DNA from: Prorocentrum cordatum
Taxonomy: Eukaryota > Sar > Dinophyceae > Prorocentrales > Prorocentraceae
Assembly (NCBI GenBank): GCA_963575745.1
Contig: CAUYUJ010018496.1
Span: 1-64,000, forward strand
Direction of reading: 5' to 3'
Length of the DNA: 64,000 nt
Positions 1 through 10,451 of this stretch are shown here, in pieces (the first letter of the stretch is position 1; every line of letters starts with the position of its first letter). Made by a program: the position numbers and the translations under genes. Below the pieces are notes generated by a model, which did not search any database, was not told where the DNA came from, and was given only the letters and a program-made list of their open reading frames with translations.

Positions 1-14
1 CATTTTGGTTCAAG
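1..14 (+). other. Relic of the dinoflagellate spliced leader (3' 14 nt)
   Basis: The window opens with CATTTTGGTTCAAG. The 22-nt spliced leader that dinoflagellates trans-splice onto nuclear mRNAs ends CATTTTGGCTCAAG, so 13 of 14 bases match, with one C-to-T change. The first 8 leader bases would lie upstream of the window. Leader relics in genomic DNA are known from mRNAs that were reverse transcribed and reinserted. Here the relic sits directly in front of a LINE, so the LINE transcript itself was probably trans-spliced before it was copied. Chance similarity is possible because only 14 bases are visible. Confidence 0.6.
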
Positions 15-208
15 ATGCTTAGTTCCGCAGGGGAACAAGTGGATACCGCTAGTCCGCGGCCAGTTTGCAGTCCTTCCCCTGGTCAGCCCCAGGGCGAGCG
101 CCGAGGTGGTCCGCCCCACTTCGGTGCGTCTCTCGCATCCTCTCTTGCTCGGGGCCGCCCAGCCTCGTGCATCGTATTCCTGATCCTCGTGTGCTTTGTA
201 TCGGCAGG

Positions 209-1345
209 ATGGTGCCGCGCCCAGTCGCCGACAAGACTTGGCTGTGCAAGACCTGCATCCACGAGCGCACGGGTGAACCTTTCTTCAATAAGGCTGACCG
301 TACATCATGCTTCTCGTGCAGGCGGCCCAAGAGCAGTTGTTTCAAGGCCTACAAGCTGTCCACCGCAGACCCGAGTGTGCACGCTGGAGGTCTCAAGGCT
401 GGTGGCAAGAAGGCCGCTAGCGCTGGCTCGGCACCGTGGGAGGTCGCCAAGCAGCTGCGTTTGGCGCAGGAGACGATTGCCAAGTTCGAGAAGCAGATCC
501 AGGCCAAGCACGTGCCAGCGCCTGATGCCATGGATGTGTCGGAGCCTAAGGCTATGGCAAATGATTTCGATGAAGGCAAGTTTCGTGCACGGATTCTGGA
601 GTTGGATAAGGAGATCGCAGTTGCCAGCAAAGGTGTTGGCGCAGCGTGGGAAGTCCTCAAGGAGGCGCTCACCAAAGAACGCAGCGAGCTCCAGGATGAA
701 ATTAACAAGCACAAGCCTGCAGCCTCACGCATGTTCGTCGCTGGCAAGCAAATTGAGGCTATGGGCAAGCAGATTGCAAAGGCGGAGAAGGATGTTGACG
801 ACCAAAAGGCCGTCATCAAGGAGCTCCAGGATGTGCTGGTGCAGGCTGAGCAGAAGGTGCTGGACAAGAAGGCCAAACTGCTCGAGCTCCAGACCCAGCA
901 CGCTGATTTGGCGCGCCAGAGCTATGTCCCACCTGTGCCTAATGACGACGGGGAGGGTGGGCAGACTGTTCATGCTCTGGGCCTTGACACAACCAAGTTG
1001 GGTGAGGTGTTGCGCGCACTTGGAGCTGGAGACAGGACTGACGCCATCGCGCACGGAGTGGCTCAAGCACTGCCTCAGATTATCACGAATGCTCGGTTGC
1101 AACCAGTGGGCGCGACTCGACACCATGCAGGTCCTGAGCTGCTGGACAATGAGTCACTTGCTGATGACGAAGCTCCTCTGGTACCTATCAAGGAAGCAAC
1201 CGAAGATGTATTGCGGCCTTACCTGGCGGAGGCGGGTCAGGAGGTGCCCACGACTTTGGAGGAGATGCGTGACGCGGCCAATCGACTCTGCAAGCTGGAG
1301 CAGCATGCCAAGCAGAGGAAAGGGCCAGGCTTCCAGGCCTACTAG
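209..1345 (+). CDS. LINE ORF1 protein, zinc finger plus coiled coil
   Basis: The protein is 378 aa from the first good ATG at 209; the frame is open upstream to 65 but without an ATG start. Near the N terminus is W11-x-C13-x2-C16-x17-C34-x2-C37, a small four-cysteine zinc finger. Residues from about 85 to 230 are rich in Lys, Glu, Gln, Ala and Leu in heptad-like spacing (for example the stretch around KFEKQIQAKH), which suggests a coiled coil. In LINEs an ORF1 with these features is usually the RNA-binding, self-assembling chaperone of the ribonucleoprotein, and that is the inferred role. The stop (TAG, 1343-1345) is 22 nt before the ORF2 ATG, in a different frame. No database name is claimed. 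Confidence 0.7.
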   Translation: MVPRPVADKTWLCKTCIHERTGEPFFNKADRTSCFSCRRPKSSCFKAYKLSTADPSVHAGGLKAGGKKAASAGSAPWEVAKQLRLAQETIAKFEKQIQAKHVPAPDAMDVSEPKAMANDFDEGKFRARILELDKEIAVASKGVGAAWEVLKEALTKERSELQDEINKHKPAASRMFVAGKQIEAMGKQIAKAEKDVDDQKAVIKELQDVLVQAEQKVLDKKAKLLELQTQHADLARQSYVPPVPNDDGEGGQTVHALGLDTTKLGEVLRALGAGDRTDAIAHGVAQALPQIITNARLQPVGATRHHAGPELLDNESLADDEAPLVPIKEATEDVLRPYLAEAGQEVPTTLEEMRDAANRLCKLEQHAKQRKGPGFQAY

Positions 1346-1367
1346 GCCAAGGAGGTTAGTCCACGCC

Positions 1368-4300
1368 ATGATGATGTTCACTTTACTGGTTAGGATGACG
1401 TATTCCGATTCTAAGATCAAGGGGCAGATTGTCACGGTCAATACTGATGCAGCTGGCCCTTTGCTACGATATGTGGAGCAGGCCACAGATGCGGTGATAT
1501 TGGTTCAAGAGCATAAGTCAGATGGATCAATGTTGCCCAGCCTGCAGTACAAGCTGAAGTGCATGGGCTACCACGGCATTTTCTCGGCGGCCAAGCGCAC
1601 GGCAGCTGACGGGCTCTCAGCGGGGGTTGCAGTGATTACGCCGAGTTTTATCACGATTACGGCGCCGCCACTGTTCAAAGACCCTGAGATTGTGCCCTCT
1701 CGGGCTGTGGCAGCGCAGGTCAACTGGGGCCTCAAGAGTGGGTTGGTTGTCATATCCCTCTACTTGCAGGACTCCGTGGACCTGAATGACTACAACCTTA
1801 TGATCCTACACAAGGTGGCGCAATACGCGGGCCGCCTCAATGCAGCAAATCGGCCCTGGGTCATTGGAGGTGACTTTAATATGAATGCGAATTTGATTGG
1901 AGCACAGGAGTGGGTGGCGCAGACGAATGCGTTGATGATGGTACCTTCGCAAGTCACATGTCGCACCACCAACTCGGCTGAGGGCAAGAATTATGATTAC
2001 TTTATGGTTCACTCCAAGTTGGCCGCAATCATTGAGCCACCAGATGTGTTGGCGGCTGCAGGGCTACCCACGCATGCACCTGTTGTTCTTTCGATTCGTG
2101 CTGAGCCCAATAAGATCTGGCTAAGGGTCCCTGTTGAGCCCAAGCAGTTACCAAAGCTACCCAAGCAAGGTTGTTCGCGATATCCTATGAACTGGGATCA
2201 TGTGGTGGGCACCATTCTACGTGCTCATGACGACGACACGCTCAAGATGGCTTGGGGCGCAGTCATTACTGGAGTGGAGTATGAGATACTCAACAGATAC
2301 GACGTGGTTGATGATGAGGCTGCTCCGTACAGGGGCAGAGCGGGCCCGAGGGACACCAAGTTTGTCGAAGCACACTGGACCCCCAAGCGTGAGGCGGGAG
2401 GCCTTGGGCCGAACGCCTTAGCTTGGCTGGCTGCGGCCAGATGGGCGAAACATCTCATGAGAGTGCGAGCCTTCTGGATCAAATTGGTGCAGGAAGCTGT
2501 ACGTGATGATAGGCGTGCGGGCGAATTTCACCTTCCTGATTACAGCTCGCCCTGGACCAGCCGACAGCCATCCTTGGCGCCTGCAGCTGCAGCTCCTATG
2601 AGAGAGGAATCAGAGGCAGACGACAACTGGATGACGGTCACCAGCAGATCGAGATCACAGAGGGCACCTACGAGTGGGTCATGCAGCCTACGCCCTATGA
2701 AGGACGAGACTGCCCCGCGGCGCGTGTCCTCTGCTGATCCGCGCAGGCCCGCGGCTCTCAGCTCAGTGACCCCGTGCGGTGGTATCGCTGGAGGGCCGAT
2801 GGCGCCGTGTACTGCAACTACGACCAGTGATGTCTCTGCCCCTGGTAGAGGGCCTACGCGTACTACTACGGCGACCGCGACGACTGCGTCAGCCTCGAGG
2901 CCGCGTGAGGATCCAGGGAATCCTGGCAGAACGCAGTCCAGGAAGCAGCGAGCATCAGCGAGACTGAATCCCATTGACAGATTGGCTCGTTCGCTAGTGG
3001 ACACAGATCGCTTTTTGCTCAAGATAGTGGGGCGGCAGAACCACACGTGGAGTCACCTGGATGAGGAGACTCAGAGATTCTTCCTAGATGACATCGCTTT
3101 GCTAGGAAGAGACGACTTCGAGCAGCAGATATACCGCATAGTCGAGCGTGCTGATGAAGTTCACCAGGAGCATAAAAAGAAGGTGGAGGACAGCTGGAAG
3201 TCTTGGATCGACATGGCGTTCAAGAAAGGTGCAGGCCCTGCGCATCGCACGTCTAAGGTCAAGGCTCTGGAGGCAGCTGTGGCGCACACTGACAGAATGC
3301 AGCCGTACCAGATGGCCGACAGGGAAATGGATGTCTGGCATGAGGTATGGTCTTGTCATGGGCAGCGTGAGCCACCATTGCCTAGTGATGCGCATGCATG
3401 GGAGGATCTTCCCCCGCTTCGGCCAGAAGACTTGTCCAGGGCAGCTCTCACGTTCACCTGGACGACGGCCACTGGGCCGACGAGGCTGCACCCTCGTGCA
3501 TTTTTCTTCCTCTCTGATGCTGGCTTGTTGGCGCTCTGCACACTGTACCACGCATGCGAGCGGATGCTGTGCTGGCCGACACAGAGAATAGTCAACGAGA
3601 TGGTTGGGCTTGCCAAGCCCGATGGAGGCACGCGGCTGATCACTTTAGTAGAGAGCTTAGTACGTTTGTGGGCGCGAGCAAGGCGCCCGATTTCAAGAAC
3701 ATGGGCTGTCCAGCATGGGAGCCCTTTTATTTGGGGCAACAGGAGGGGACACTCTTCCAGTTATTCCGCGTTTGCGCACAACCTAGAGGCGGAGATTGCT
3801 GCTTCTCTGGGAGAGACGAGTTCAGTCACGGTGTTTCTCGATATGTGGAAATGTTTCGAGACAGTGCTGTTCCCTGCATTGCTTGATGAAGCCAGGTGCC
3901 TGGGGTTCCCTCTTCGTTTGTTATGGATGCTAATCAGCTCGTATTTCCAGCCAAGGGTTATAAAGGCGTTTGGATGTTGGAGCAAGCAGGTGGTGGTGTA
4001 CCAGGGCATCCTCGCGGGCTGCACCCACGCCACCACCCTCCTCACCATCCTCACCTGCAGGGCCCTCATGAAGGTGCACCAGGTAGCCCCCAACGTGACC
4101 CCGAGAGCGCTCGTGGATGACAGCGCGTTCCAATGGGTTGGGCCGTCGGGGACTTCTTCGGCTGAGCTGTTCTTGGGGATCCAGAGCTTCGTCAAGGATT
4201 CGGCCAAGTTGGGGCTTTTACCTGCTGTGGACCTACTGGTGACAGATCTCCAGAGCCTGGCAGCTGAAGTGAACTCCTGGCACCACGACCAGGAAGATGC

Positions 4301-5197
4301 GAATTCGACATACGCAGACATCTGGAGGCGCATCTTTCATGCAGCTGACGACAAGCGTCGGCCCAGAGCTTGCTGGACGCCTGCGCACATCACGATCGAG
4401 AGTTACCTGGAGGTATACTTCGGCACCCTCCCGTTTGAATTTCTGCTCGGGAACATGTGGGCGGATTTTTTTCGCAATGGAGGGGGCCAACATGCACGTT
4501 GCACACAAATCGACGGTCCAAATGTTCGAGGCCAGGCTGAGCCAAGAGAAGTTGAATGCTAAGTTCTTCTCCTGGGCGGCTGCTAAGCTCATCACCAGGG
4601 ACTCCACCAGCAGTAGACCCGAGAGGCTCAAGTTAGGTGGCCCCCCCGATACCTGTACAGCATGTAGGATTGCGTGTGCATGAGGTGGTCATCCGCAGTC
4701 CTGGGGTCTGGCAGTGCAAGACATGTTTGGCCACGGCTCGGACCCCAGCCAGTTTGTTGAAACTTGTTGCGGGTACCAGTAATTATGCTGCGTGTGAGCC
4801 CACGGAGCAACAAAAGCTCCAGGCTCGCAATGATGTTGTATTGCAGCGCGCATTGCCTTACAGGAGTGAAGCGGTCAACGTTGCGCTAGGTCTAGCGCAG
4901 GAGCTCAGACCACCCGAAGACCCTGTCGTTCCTGGTCCGTCGGGGGCTCAGCAGCAGTGTGCAGACGACATCGTAGAGTTAGATGGCCACCGAATTCTCT
5001 CGAATCTTGGCGCAATGGTTTGCACATTGTGTGGGTCGTACCAGCTTAATGCTGGGCGTGCGGGGCACTCGAAGCTTGGAGGATGCTGTCTGGGCCCTTC
5101 TCAGCACCCCCCCACACTGTATAAGCAGCGGCATGCAATTAAGGCCATCAAGGCGGGTAAGAACCCCAAGAATGGCCTGCCGATCAAACTGTTTTGA
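1368..5197 (+). pseudogene. LINE ORF2: AP endonuclease, reverse transcriptase, partial RNase H, zinc tail
   Basis: ORF2 reads from ATG 1368 in frame 3 to a stop at 4562, then continues in frame 1 (about 4470-4640) and frame 2 (about 4640-5197). The shifts fall at a T run (about 4466-4472) and a C run (about 4640-4646). Endonuclease residues are visible: E48 (VQEHK), D169 and N171 (GGDFNM), D210 (NYDYF) and H236 (THAPV, where many relatives have DH). Reverse transcriptase has D825 (FLDMWKCF), a GILAGC box and the catalytic LVDD pair D917/D918. Soon after come RNase H-like pieces, VTDLQSL and then WTPAH (H1007) and GNMWAD, but the first Asp and the Glu motif of RNase H are missing, which points to an internal in-frame deletion near 4200. 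The frame 2 tail has WQCKTC and CTLCG zinc-binding motifs. The frame is also open from 15 to 1367, but that stretch overlaps ORF1 and has no LINE motifs. Confidence 0.8.
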
Positions 5198-5270
5198 TGA
5201 GTTTCTTTGGCCCGCTCTGTTTTCCGTCACTTTTTCCCCCGGGAATCCACGGTAAACGAGCTGGGCCCAC

Positions 5271-6572
5271 ATGATTGGCCCATGCTCCCGTAGTTGGTTG
5301 CATGACAGGTCATCCGAGGCGTCCTCCTCCTCCTCCTCCTCCTCCTCCTCCTCTGGGTGCGAGCCCGTTGTCGACGGCTCAGCAACTCAGCAGGTGTTTA
5401 AGGAGCTGCAACGCGCGGCTTTTGGGGCTGTTTTCCTAGCACCTGGCCCTGAATACAAGATTCAGGCACGGATGATGGGCACAGTCTGGCCCACCCTCTT
5501 CCAAACTCCGCAGTCGGCGGAGCACCTCGGCATGGCAACGCTTAGCTGCGTCATTGATTATCCTGCCACTCCTCACAGCGACTGCTCTGGTGCCGTTAAG
5601 TTGCACAATGCTAGTCGTCGGGAACAGTTGAATCCAAAGCAGATGTTTTCTGGCCTTAGGAGGCTCGCCATGGAACACGACCCTCAGGGCTGCCTGGGCC
5701 CTGCCTCCTACACCCCTGCCCACAGGTCCGAGGAGGTGATTTTGGCCCTACCGATTTTGGAGCGTCGCATTGCACTGGGAAATGCTGATGCTGATAGGTT
5801 AGCCAAGCACGCACTGACACTTCACCCAGAGGCCCCGACAGAAGACCTCGAGGCTCTTGATGTGTGCGTGAAGCGCGTGAAAGATTTAGTGCGAATGTTT
5901 GATGCTGTGCTCTCCTGCTACCCCAAGATGGAGTTTCGTCGCGCGGCCAGAGGCCTTCGGACGACGGCTGTCAGAGATCCGAGTTGGCACGACTGGCGCG
6001 AGATTGACTCGGGAGTAGCGTGGAGGTGCACAAGGTGTTTCGCGATCACCTGGGATCAGGATAGATCGATGATAGGGTGTAAAGGGGTCCCCACAGCTTT
6101 TCGGAATCTTAAGGATGCCGAGGAACGGGGACACCTTCTGGCTTGCGCGATGATTGACAATGAGGCCCAGGAGCCATTAGTGTTTTGCTATAGGTGTGGT
6201 GCCTACTCGTCGAAAAGGTGTGTTTTGCTGGCTGGGCGGTGTTGTGGGAAACTGGGCACGAGATCCCAGACCCTCTACCGTGTTAAGCAGGGGCTCCATC
6301 CTCACTTTTACAATGATAATCGTGTCACGGACCCCTGTCGTCGCTCTGCCGAGGCTGTTATTGGGGCCGCGGCCACACAAGGTGGCGAACCGACGGCCTC
6401 CCGCCTGCGCCTCGTGTCAACGCCTGGCATGGAGGCGCTGGCGGCCCGCGTTCGCGCGCGGGAAGGGAAAAAAAAAAACGGGAAGATAGAAAGCTGCAGC
6501 CTTGCAGCTTCCTACCGTCGCTCGCGGGCTAGGCGGTTTTGCTCCTGTTTCGCCTCGTGGGCCTCAGGATGA
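5271..6572 (+). pseudogene. 5'-truncated second LINE: RNase H plus C-terminal zinc-binding tail
   Basis: This 433-codon frame starts inside a LINE protein and matches the last part of ORF2 of a different family. It carries a full RNase H set counted from 5271: D35 (VDGSA), E84 (SAEHLG), D104 (HSDCSG), H151 (PAHRSEE) and D175 (GNADADRLA). After it come zinc-binding motifs, WRCTRC and later FCYRCG with a following RCCG, arranged like WQCKTC, CTLCG and GCCLG of the upstream element at 4700-5100. No reverse transcriptase is present, so the copy is 5'-truncated, as is usual for LINEs. A (TCC)11 run at 5322-5354 sits at the truncated end and is read as poly-Ser. An A run at 6468-6478 may mark the 3' end or be an internal homopolymer. 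Confidence 0.75.
5322..5354 (+). repeat. (TCC)11 microsatellite
   Basis: Uninterrupted TCC units at the 5' breakpoint of the truncated LINE. They would be read as eleven serines if translated. Confidence 0.9.
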
Positions 6573-6593
6573 AAAAGAAAAAATTCTCTCCTC

Positions 6594-6792
6594 ATCTGTG
6601 ATCCCTCCTCCCTCCTTCCTCCTCCATCTCCCTCCTCCTTCCTTCCTCCTACCTCTCCCTCCTCCCTCCTCCCTCCTCCCTCCTCCCTCCTCCCTCCTCC
6701 CTCCCTCCTTTCCTCCTCTCTCCTCCTCCTCCTATATCCTCCACTCTTATTCCTCCTCCTCCCCTCTTCCTCCTCCTCCTCTATCTACTCCT
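6594..6792 (+). repeat. CTC/CCT pyrimidine tract
   Basis: Almost pure C and T built from TCC and TCCC units with few interruptions. Such mirror-symmetric polypyrimidine tracts can form triplex DNA. No coding signal. Confidence 0.9.
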
Positions 6793-6805
6793 CTCAGCAT
6801 CCGCT

Positions 6806-7032
6806 ATCAGCATTTTCAGCCATTCAGCATTAGCAGCAGCATCATCAGCAGCAGCAGCATCATCATCAGCATCAGCATCAGCATCAGCATCATCATCACC
6901 ATCATCATCAGCAGCAGCATCATCATCACCACCACCATCACCACCATCATCATCGTCATCATCATCATCATCATAAGCATCATCATCATCGCCATCGTCA
7001 TCGTCAGCAGCAGCAGCAGCAGCAGCATCATC
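6806..7032 (+). repeat. Degenerate CAT/CAG/CAC trinucleotide tract
   Basis: About 225 bp made of CAT, CAG and CAC triplets in changing order, with one CGT patch near 6950-7010. In the minus strand it reads as poly-Asp/Ala/Met. This is low-complexity DNA, not a gene. Confidence 0.9.
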
Positions 7033-7169
7033 AGAGTCTTCGCGGGCGCGCGCGGGGAAGCGCTGCTGCCTCGGTGGATTCTTCCAGCGGGCAGCCTCAC
7101 CCGCAAGTAGATTGGACTCTTGGATGCTGCTAACTCCAGGCGCCCATGGGGCTGAAATCAGGTTCGGGG

Positions 7170-7530
7170 CGAGAAGGCAAACAACATTTGAAAACACATT
7201 AAGTTTGAATGAGTTTGGCCTCTTCGAGGCCTCCGGGGGGAACTCGGAGGACACCTGCCGTCCTGGGGCGATCTTGAACGTTCCTGGAGGCATCTTGGAG
7301 GCTACCTTGAGCCATCTTGGGATAAATTGGGCGATCTCGGAGGCCATCTTAGGCTCCCTGGGCCCTCTTGGAGGCACTTGAGGCCAGCAAGGACCCTCTG
7401 ACACCTCGCGGGAGGGGGTCCAGACTCAGTGGGAGGGGACAGGAGAGGGGGACCCCCTCCTCGGAGGGGGGAGAAGGGGGTTAGCAGAACGAGCTCATTA
7501 GACCACCCACGCCCAGAGGGCTCGTGGGAT
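7170..7530 (+). repeat. Dispersed repeat family B, copy 1
   Basis: Similar in order and sequence to 13,480-13,835. Both start with TTTGAATGAGTTTGG, pass through degenerate GCCATCTTG-type short repeats, share GACCCTCTGACAC or GAGCCCTCTGACAC, then a GGGAG-rich part, and end with ACGCCCAGAGGGCT. No reading frame is conserved, so this is probably a non-coding dispersed element or segmental duplicate. Confidence 0.65.
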
Positions 7531-8160
7531 TACAGCCCGCGCGCACAAGGAGGAAGGGATGAGGACACAGAGGGATAACTACACACTGTGCCAACATGCA
7601 TATCTTTGCCCAAGCGAGCACTCCCACGAAGACGAAACGACGACAGGAACACTTCCGGATGTCCGCGCGGAGTTCTTGGAACGGCGCTGGCCCCCCCCTC
7701 CCTCCTTCCCCAGGGCGCGGAGAGGGGCTTCAGACGTAGAGCTAAGAAGTCCGCGCGGACCCGCGAATGTGTATGCCCATGCCGTTCCCTGTGCATCCTA
7801 ATTCAGCGCCGGAGGCGCCGCCAGGGGGTTCAGCGCCGATCCACAAGACCCGCGCAGACCTCAGAAAGTGGTTGTGCCTTTGTTCGCTTTTTCAATCGAA
7901 GGGAGAAGCTGCCACTGCCCAGCGACAGGAGCTACTCAGGTGATATTCGCGCGCAGCACGTTCGCTTCCTCTTTCAGGCCACGGTTTACTGCATGAGTTT
8001 GTCTATCGCAGGTCGGCTTTGGGGTTTCCCCTGCTTTGCCCCGCGACCTTTTGATTCGCACGGCGGTTGAGGCCGCGCTCCTTTCCTCCTCAAACCATGT
8101 ATTGGCCAGTTTTGATCCTCCGGGCACGGATCTACAGGGTCGCCTCGCGCAAAACAGAAT
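7531..8160. other. No gene recognised
   Basis: Mixed-composition sequence with several open frames on both strands but none with a recognisable motif. No RNA gene or repeat was identified by eye. Confidence 0.5.
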
Positions 8161-8205
8161 GGCCAGGACTGCGGAGCGAGCAGCGAGCGGCGAGAAGAAA
8201 AAGAG

Positions 8206-8870
8206 ACAGAGCTCGGGCAGCCGGGACGGAGAAGCGGCGGCTGAGGGGCAGGGCCGGAGAGCGTGGAGGGAGATGCGAAGAGGGAGGGGGGCGAAGAATT
8301 TGGGAGAGAGAGAGAGAGAGAAAGAGCGAGGAGGGAGCGAGGAACAGCGGGGGAGCACGGCGAGGAGCGAGCGGTCAGGAGCCTGGCCATGCCGCCTTGC
8401 GCTGCGCAGCGCGGCGGGCCTTCTTCCCGCGCCCTCGTGCGCGCAGAGGTCTTCACGTGACCGCCCGCGGCGGGCCCGCGAAACCGGCGCTGGGCGCTGG
8501 GCGCTGGGCGCGGGGCGGTGCCGCGGGACGAGGGGGAGCGGGAGGAGAAGGGAGGAAGGGAGGGAGGGAGGGAGAGGAGGAGGAGGAGGAGGAGGAGGAG
8601 GAGGAGGAGGAGGAGGAAGGCGGGAGGAGGGGGAGGAGGGAGGAGGGAGGAGGGAGGAGGGAGGAGGTAGGAGGAGGGGAGGAGGGGGAGGGAGGAGTGG
8701 AGGAGGAGGAGGAGGAGAGGAGGGGGAGGAGGGAGGAGGAGGAGGGAGGCGGGAGGAGGGAGGAGGGAGGAGGGGAGGAGGAGGAGAGGAGGAGGAGGAG
8801 GAGGAGGGAAGGCGGAGGGAGGAGGAGAGTGAGGAGGAGGAGGCGGAGGAGGAGGAGGAGGAGGGCGCCG
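8206..8870 (+). repeat. Long GGA/GAG purine tract
   Basis: Purine-rich sequence, strongest at 8552-8868 where GGA and GGGA units dominate, with a short (GA)n run near 8305-8322. Open frames of about 300 codons on both strands here are poly-Glu/Arg/Gly or poly-Ser/Pro by-products. Confidence 0.9.
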
Positions 8871-8884
8871 CGGGATACCGAGTT

Positions 8885-9035
8885 CTCTGGACCCAGACCC
8901 CCTCGGGCCACGAACAACAATACGACGGGAGGTTCTTTGCTCTTTTCGTATCCTGGGGGCCTTGACCGCCTCCCGGGACCGTTAAAACACGATTTGGGGT
9001 GAAAAGCCGGTCCCGCTCTCCTGGGCGGGGCTTGT
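8885..9035 (+). repeat. Dispersed element E1, plus-orientation copy
   Basis: Shares GGGAGGTT, a CTTTTCG block and GAAAAGCCGGTCCCG, in the same order, with 22,190-22,345 and 28,395-28,575. It contains no open frame of interest. It is named E1 here only to link the copies. Confidence 0.6.
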
Positions 9036-9319
9036 CACGGCAGGTCCGCGTCGCGTCGGCGCGGCGGCGACCCCGCCGCGGGCGCTCACGGGTGCTCAAG
9101 AGGATGAATGCCAGCTGCGGCCCAGAATTGGTCAACATACGGCCACGCGCAGAGAGGGGTAGGGGGGAGGGGGCTTCCTCAAGCTAGGTGCGCTCGCGTC
9201 ATATCTGACGTCCTACCCCTCCCTCCCATCCCTTACCGTGGCGCTGATTTTCTCTGTCCGCGGACGCGTGTCGTAGCGGACCTGTGGCTCCGCGCGCGCA
9301 TGCGTAGTGGGTGGTGATG

Positions 9320-9393
9320 CACGTGCGTGCGTGCGTGCGTGCGTGTGTGCGTGGTTGTCGTGGTGGTGGTGGTGGTGGTGGTGGTGGTGGTGG

Positions 9394-9424
<31 letters not shown>

Positions 9425-9592
9425 GGTGGTGGTGCTGGTGGTAGTTGGTGGTAGGTGGGTGTCGGTGGTGGTGGTGCTGGTGGTGGTGGTAGGTCAAACT
9501 GGTGCTGGTGGGATGGTGGTGGGGTGTGGGGTAGGTGGCTGGTGGTGGGTTGGTGGGTGGTGGTGGTGGCGGTGCGGCTCGGTGGTGGCGTA
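9320..9592 (+). repeat. GTGC then GGT/GTG microsatellite
   Basis: A short (GTGC)n run is followed by about 60 bp of uninterrupted (GGT)n and then degenerate GGT, GCT and GGA units. It reads as poly-Val on plus and poly-His/Pro on minus, all artefactual. Confidence 0.9.
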
Positions 9593-10450
9593 GCGAATGG
9601 GCGCGAGAAAGGAAAAAGCCCCGCGCTCTCCCCCCTCGGGGCGAGAACGCCATCTGAACGACGGAGGCAAAAAACCGATCCGGAAAATGAGGGCGCACGC
9701 TGCAGCGGAGCACGATCCGCCCCCCCCCGTGACGATTGCGGGAGCAGAAATGAGGCCGGCGCCTCAACGAGAGCGAGCATTGGAAAAAATGACGCGGCGC
9801 CTCAGCGAGAAGGTGCGTTTCCCGGGATTTCCCGGGAATCCTGTGTGTTAAAAAACAGTACGCGGAGGGTGCGCGGCCATCACCCGGACGCCATCAGGGG
9901 AAGAGGGAGAATATTTTCATATTGAGTAATTGTAAAAGCAGCCCTGCTTCTGAGAAGCCTTGCCCCCTCCCCCTGCCCCACTGTACGCGCCTACAGAATA
10001 TGCTACGATCCGGCGAGCGAAAGGCCGCTGAGCGGACCTCAAAAGCATGAGCCCGCTCGGCGGCCGAAGGGGTCCAGCTCAGACGCCGAGAGGCATTTGG
10101 CGAAGAACGGCATAAAGCAAGCTGTTCCGCCTTCCGGGACGCCTGCTCCCCGGGCGGCTGCAAAGTCTATACCCCTACGGTGCCACAAGCAAGCAAGCCA
10201 GGAAGCCAGGCGCCCCAACGGCGCATAGGCAGGAGAACTGACTCTTAGCACTACATCCAGGATAATGTGGAAGGACGAGGGGGGGCGAGGGCGCGAGGAG
10301 GGAGGAGAAAAAACGGAGACACGCCGAATGCATATGGGGAAGCGCACGCTGCCCACTGCAGCTTCGGGCGTCCGCGCTCGCGCTTGCGGTGCCACTGCCT
10401 TGGTGCGTTCCCTACGGTGCCACGTCGGGGTGCAGACCTTGCCGCCGGGG
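9593..10450. other. No gene recognised
   Basis: Unique-looking sequence between two microsatellites. No motif, RNA gene or internal repeat was identified. Confidence 0.45.
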
Positions 10451-10451
10451 G

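Larger units (their letters stand above)
1..5240 (+). mobile_element. LINE-type non-LTR retrotransposon, decayed
   Basis: Two-ORF LINE in plus orientation. ORF1 (209-1345) has a zinc finger and coiled coil. ORF2 (1368 to about 5197) has an AP-type endonuclease, reverse transcriptase, remnants of RNase H and a C-terminal zinc-binding region. A spliced-leader relic marks the 5' edge. ORF2 changes frame at two homopolymer runs and seems to lack part of RNase H, so this copy is probably inactive, although sequencing error in the homopolymers cannot be excluded. No clear poly-A tail or target-site duplication was seen. The 3' edge is set only approximately, between the end of the zinc-binding region and the next LINE fragment at 5271. 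Confidence 0.8.

Noticed and set aside
15-1367. Reading the frame-3 ORF from 15 as the N terminus of a 1,515-aa protein
   Set aside because: It overlaps ORF1, which has a zinc finger and coiled coil in frame 2. The frame-3 translation here is Arg/Ser/Pro-rich with no LINE motif until after 1368.
8036-9138. Poly-Gly/Arg/Glu and poly-Ser/Pro frames at 8.0-9.1 kb
   Set aside because: They are produced by a purine tract and have no domain or conserved start.
9353-9592. GGT tract as a His-rich metal-binding protein on the minus strand
   Set aside because: The poly-His run is a plain microsatellite by-product with no surrounding domain.
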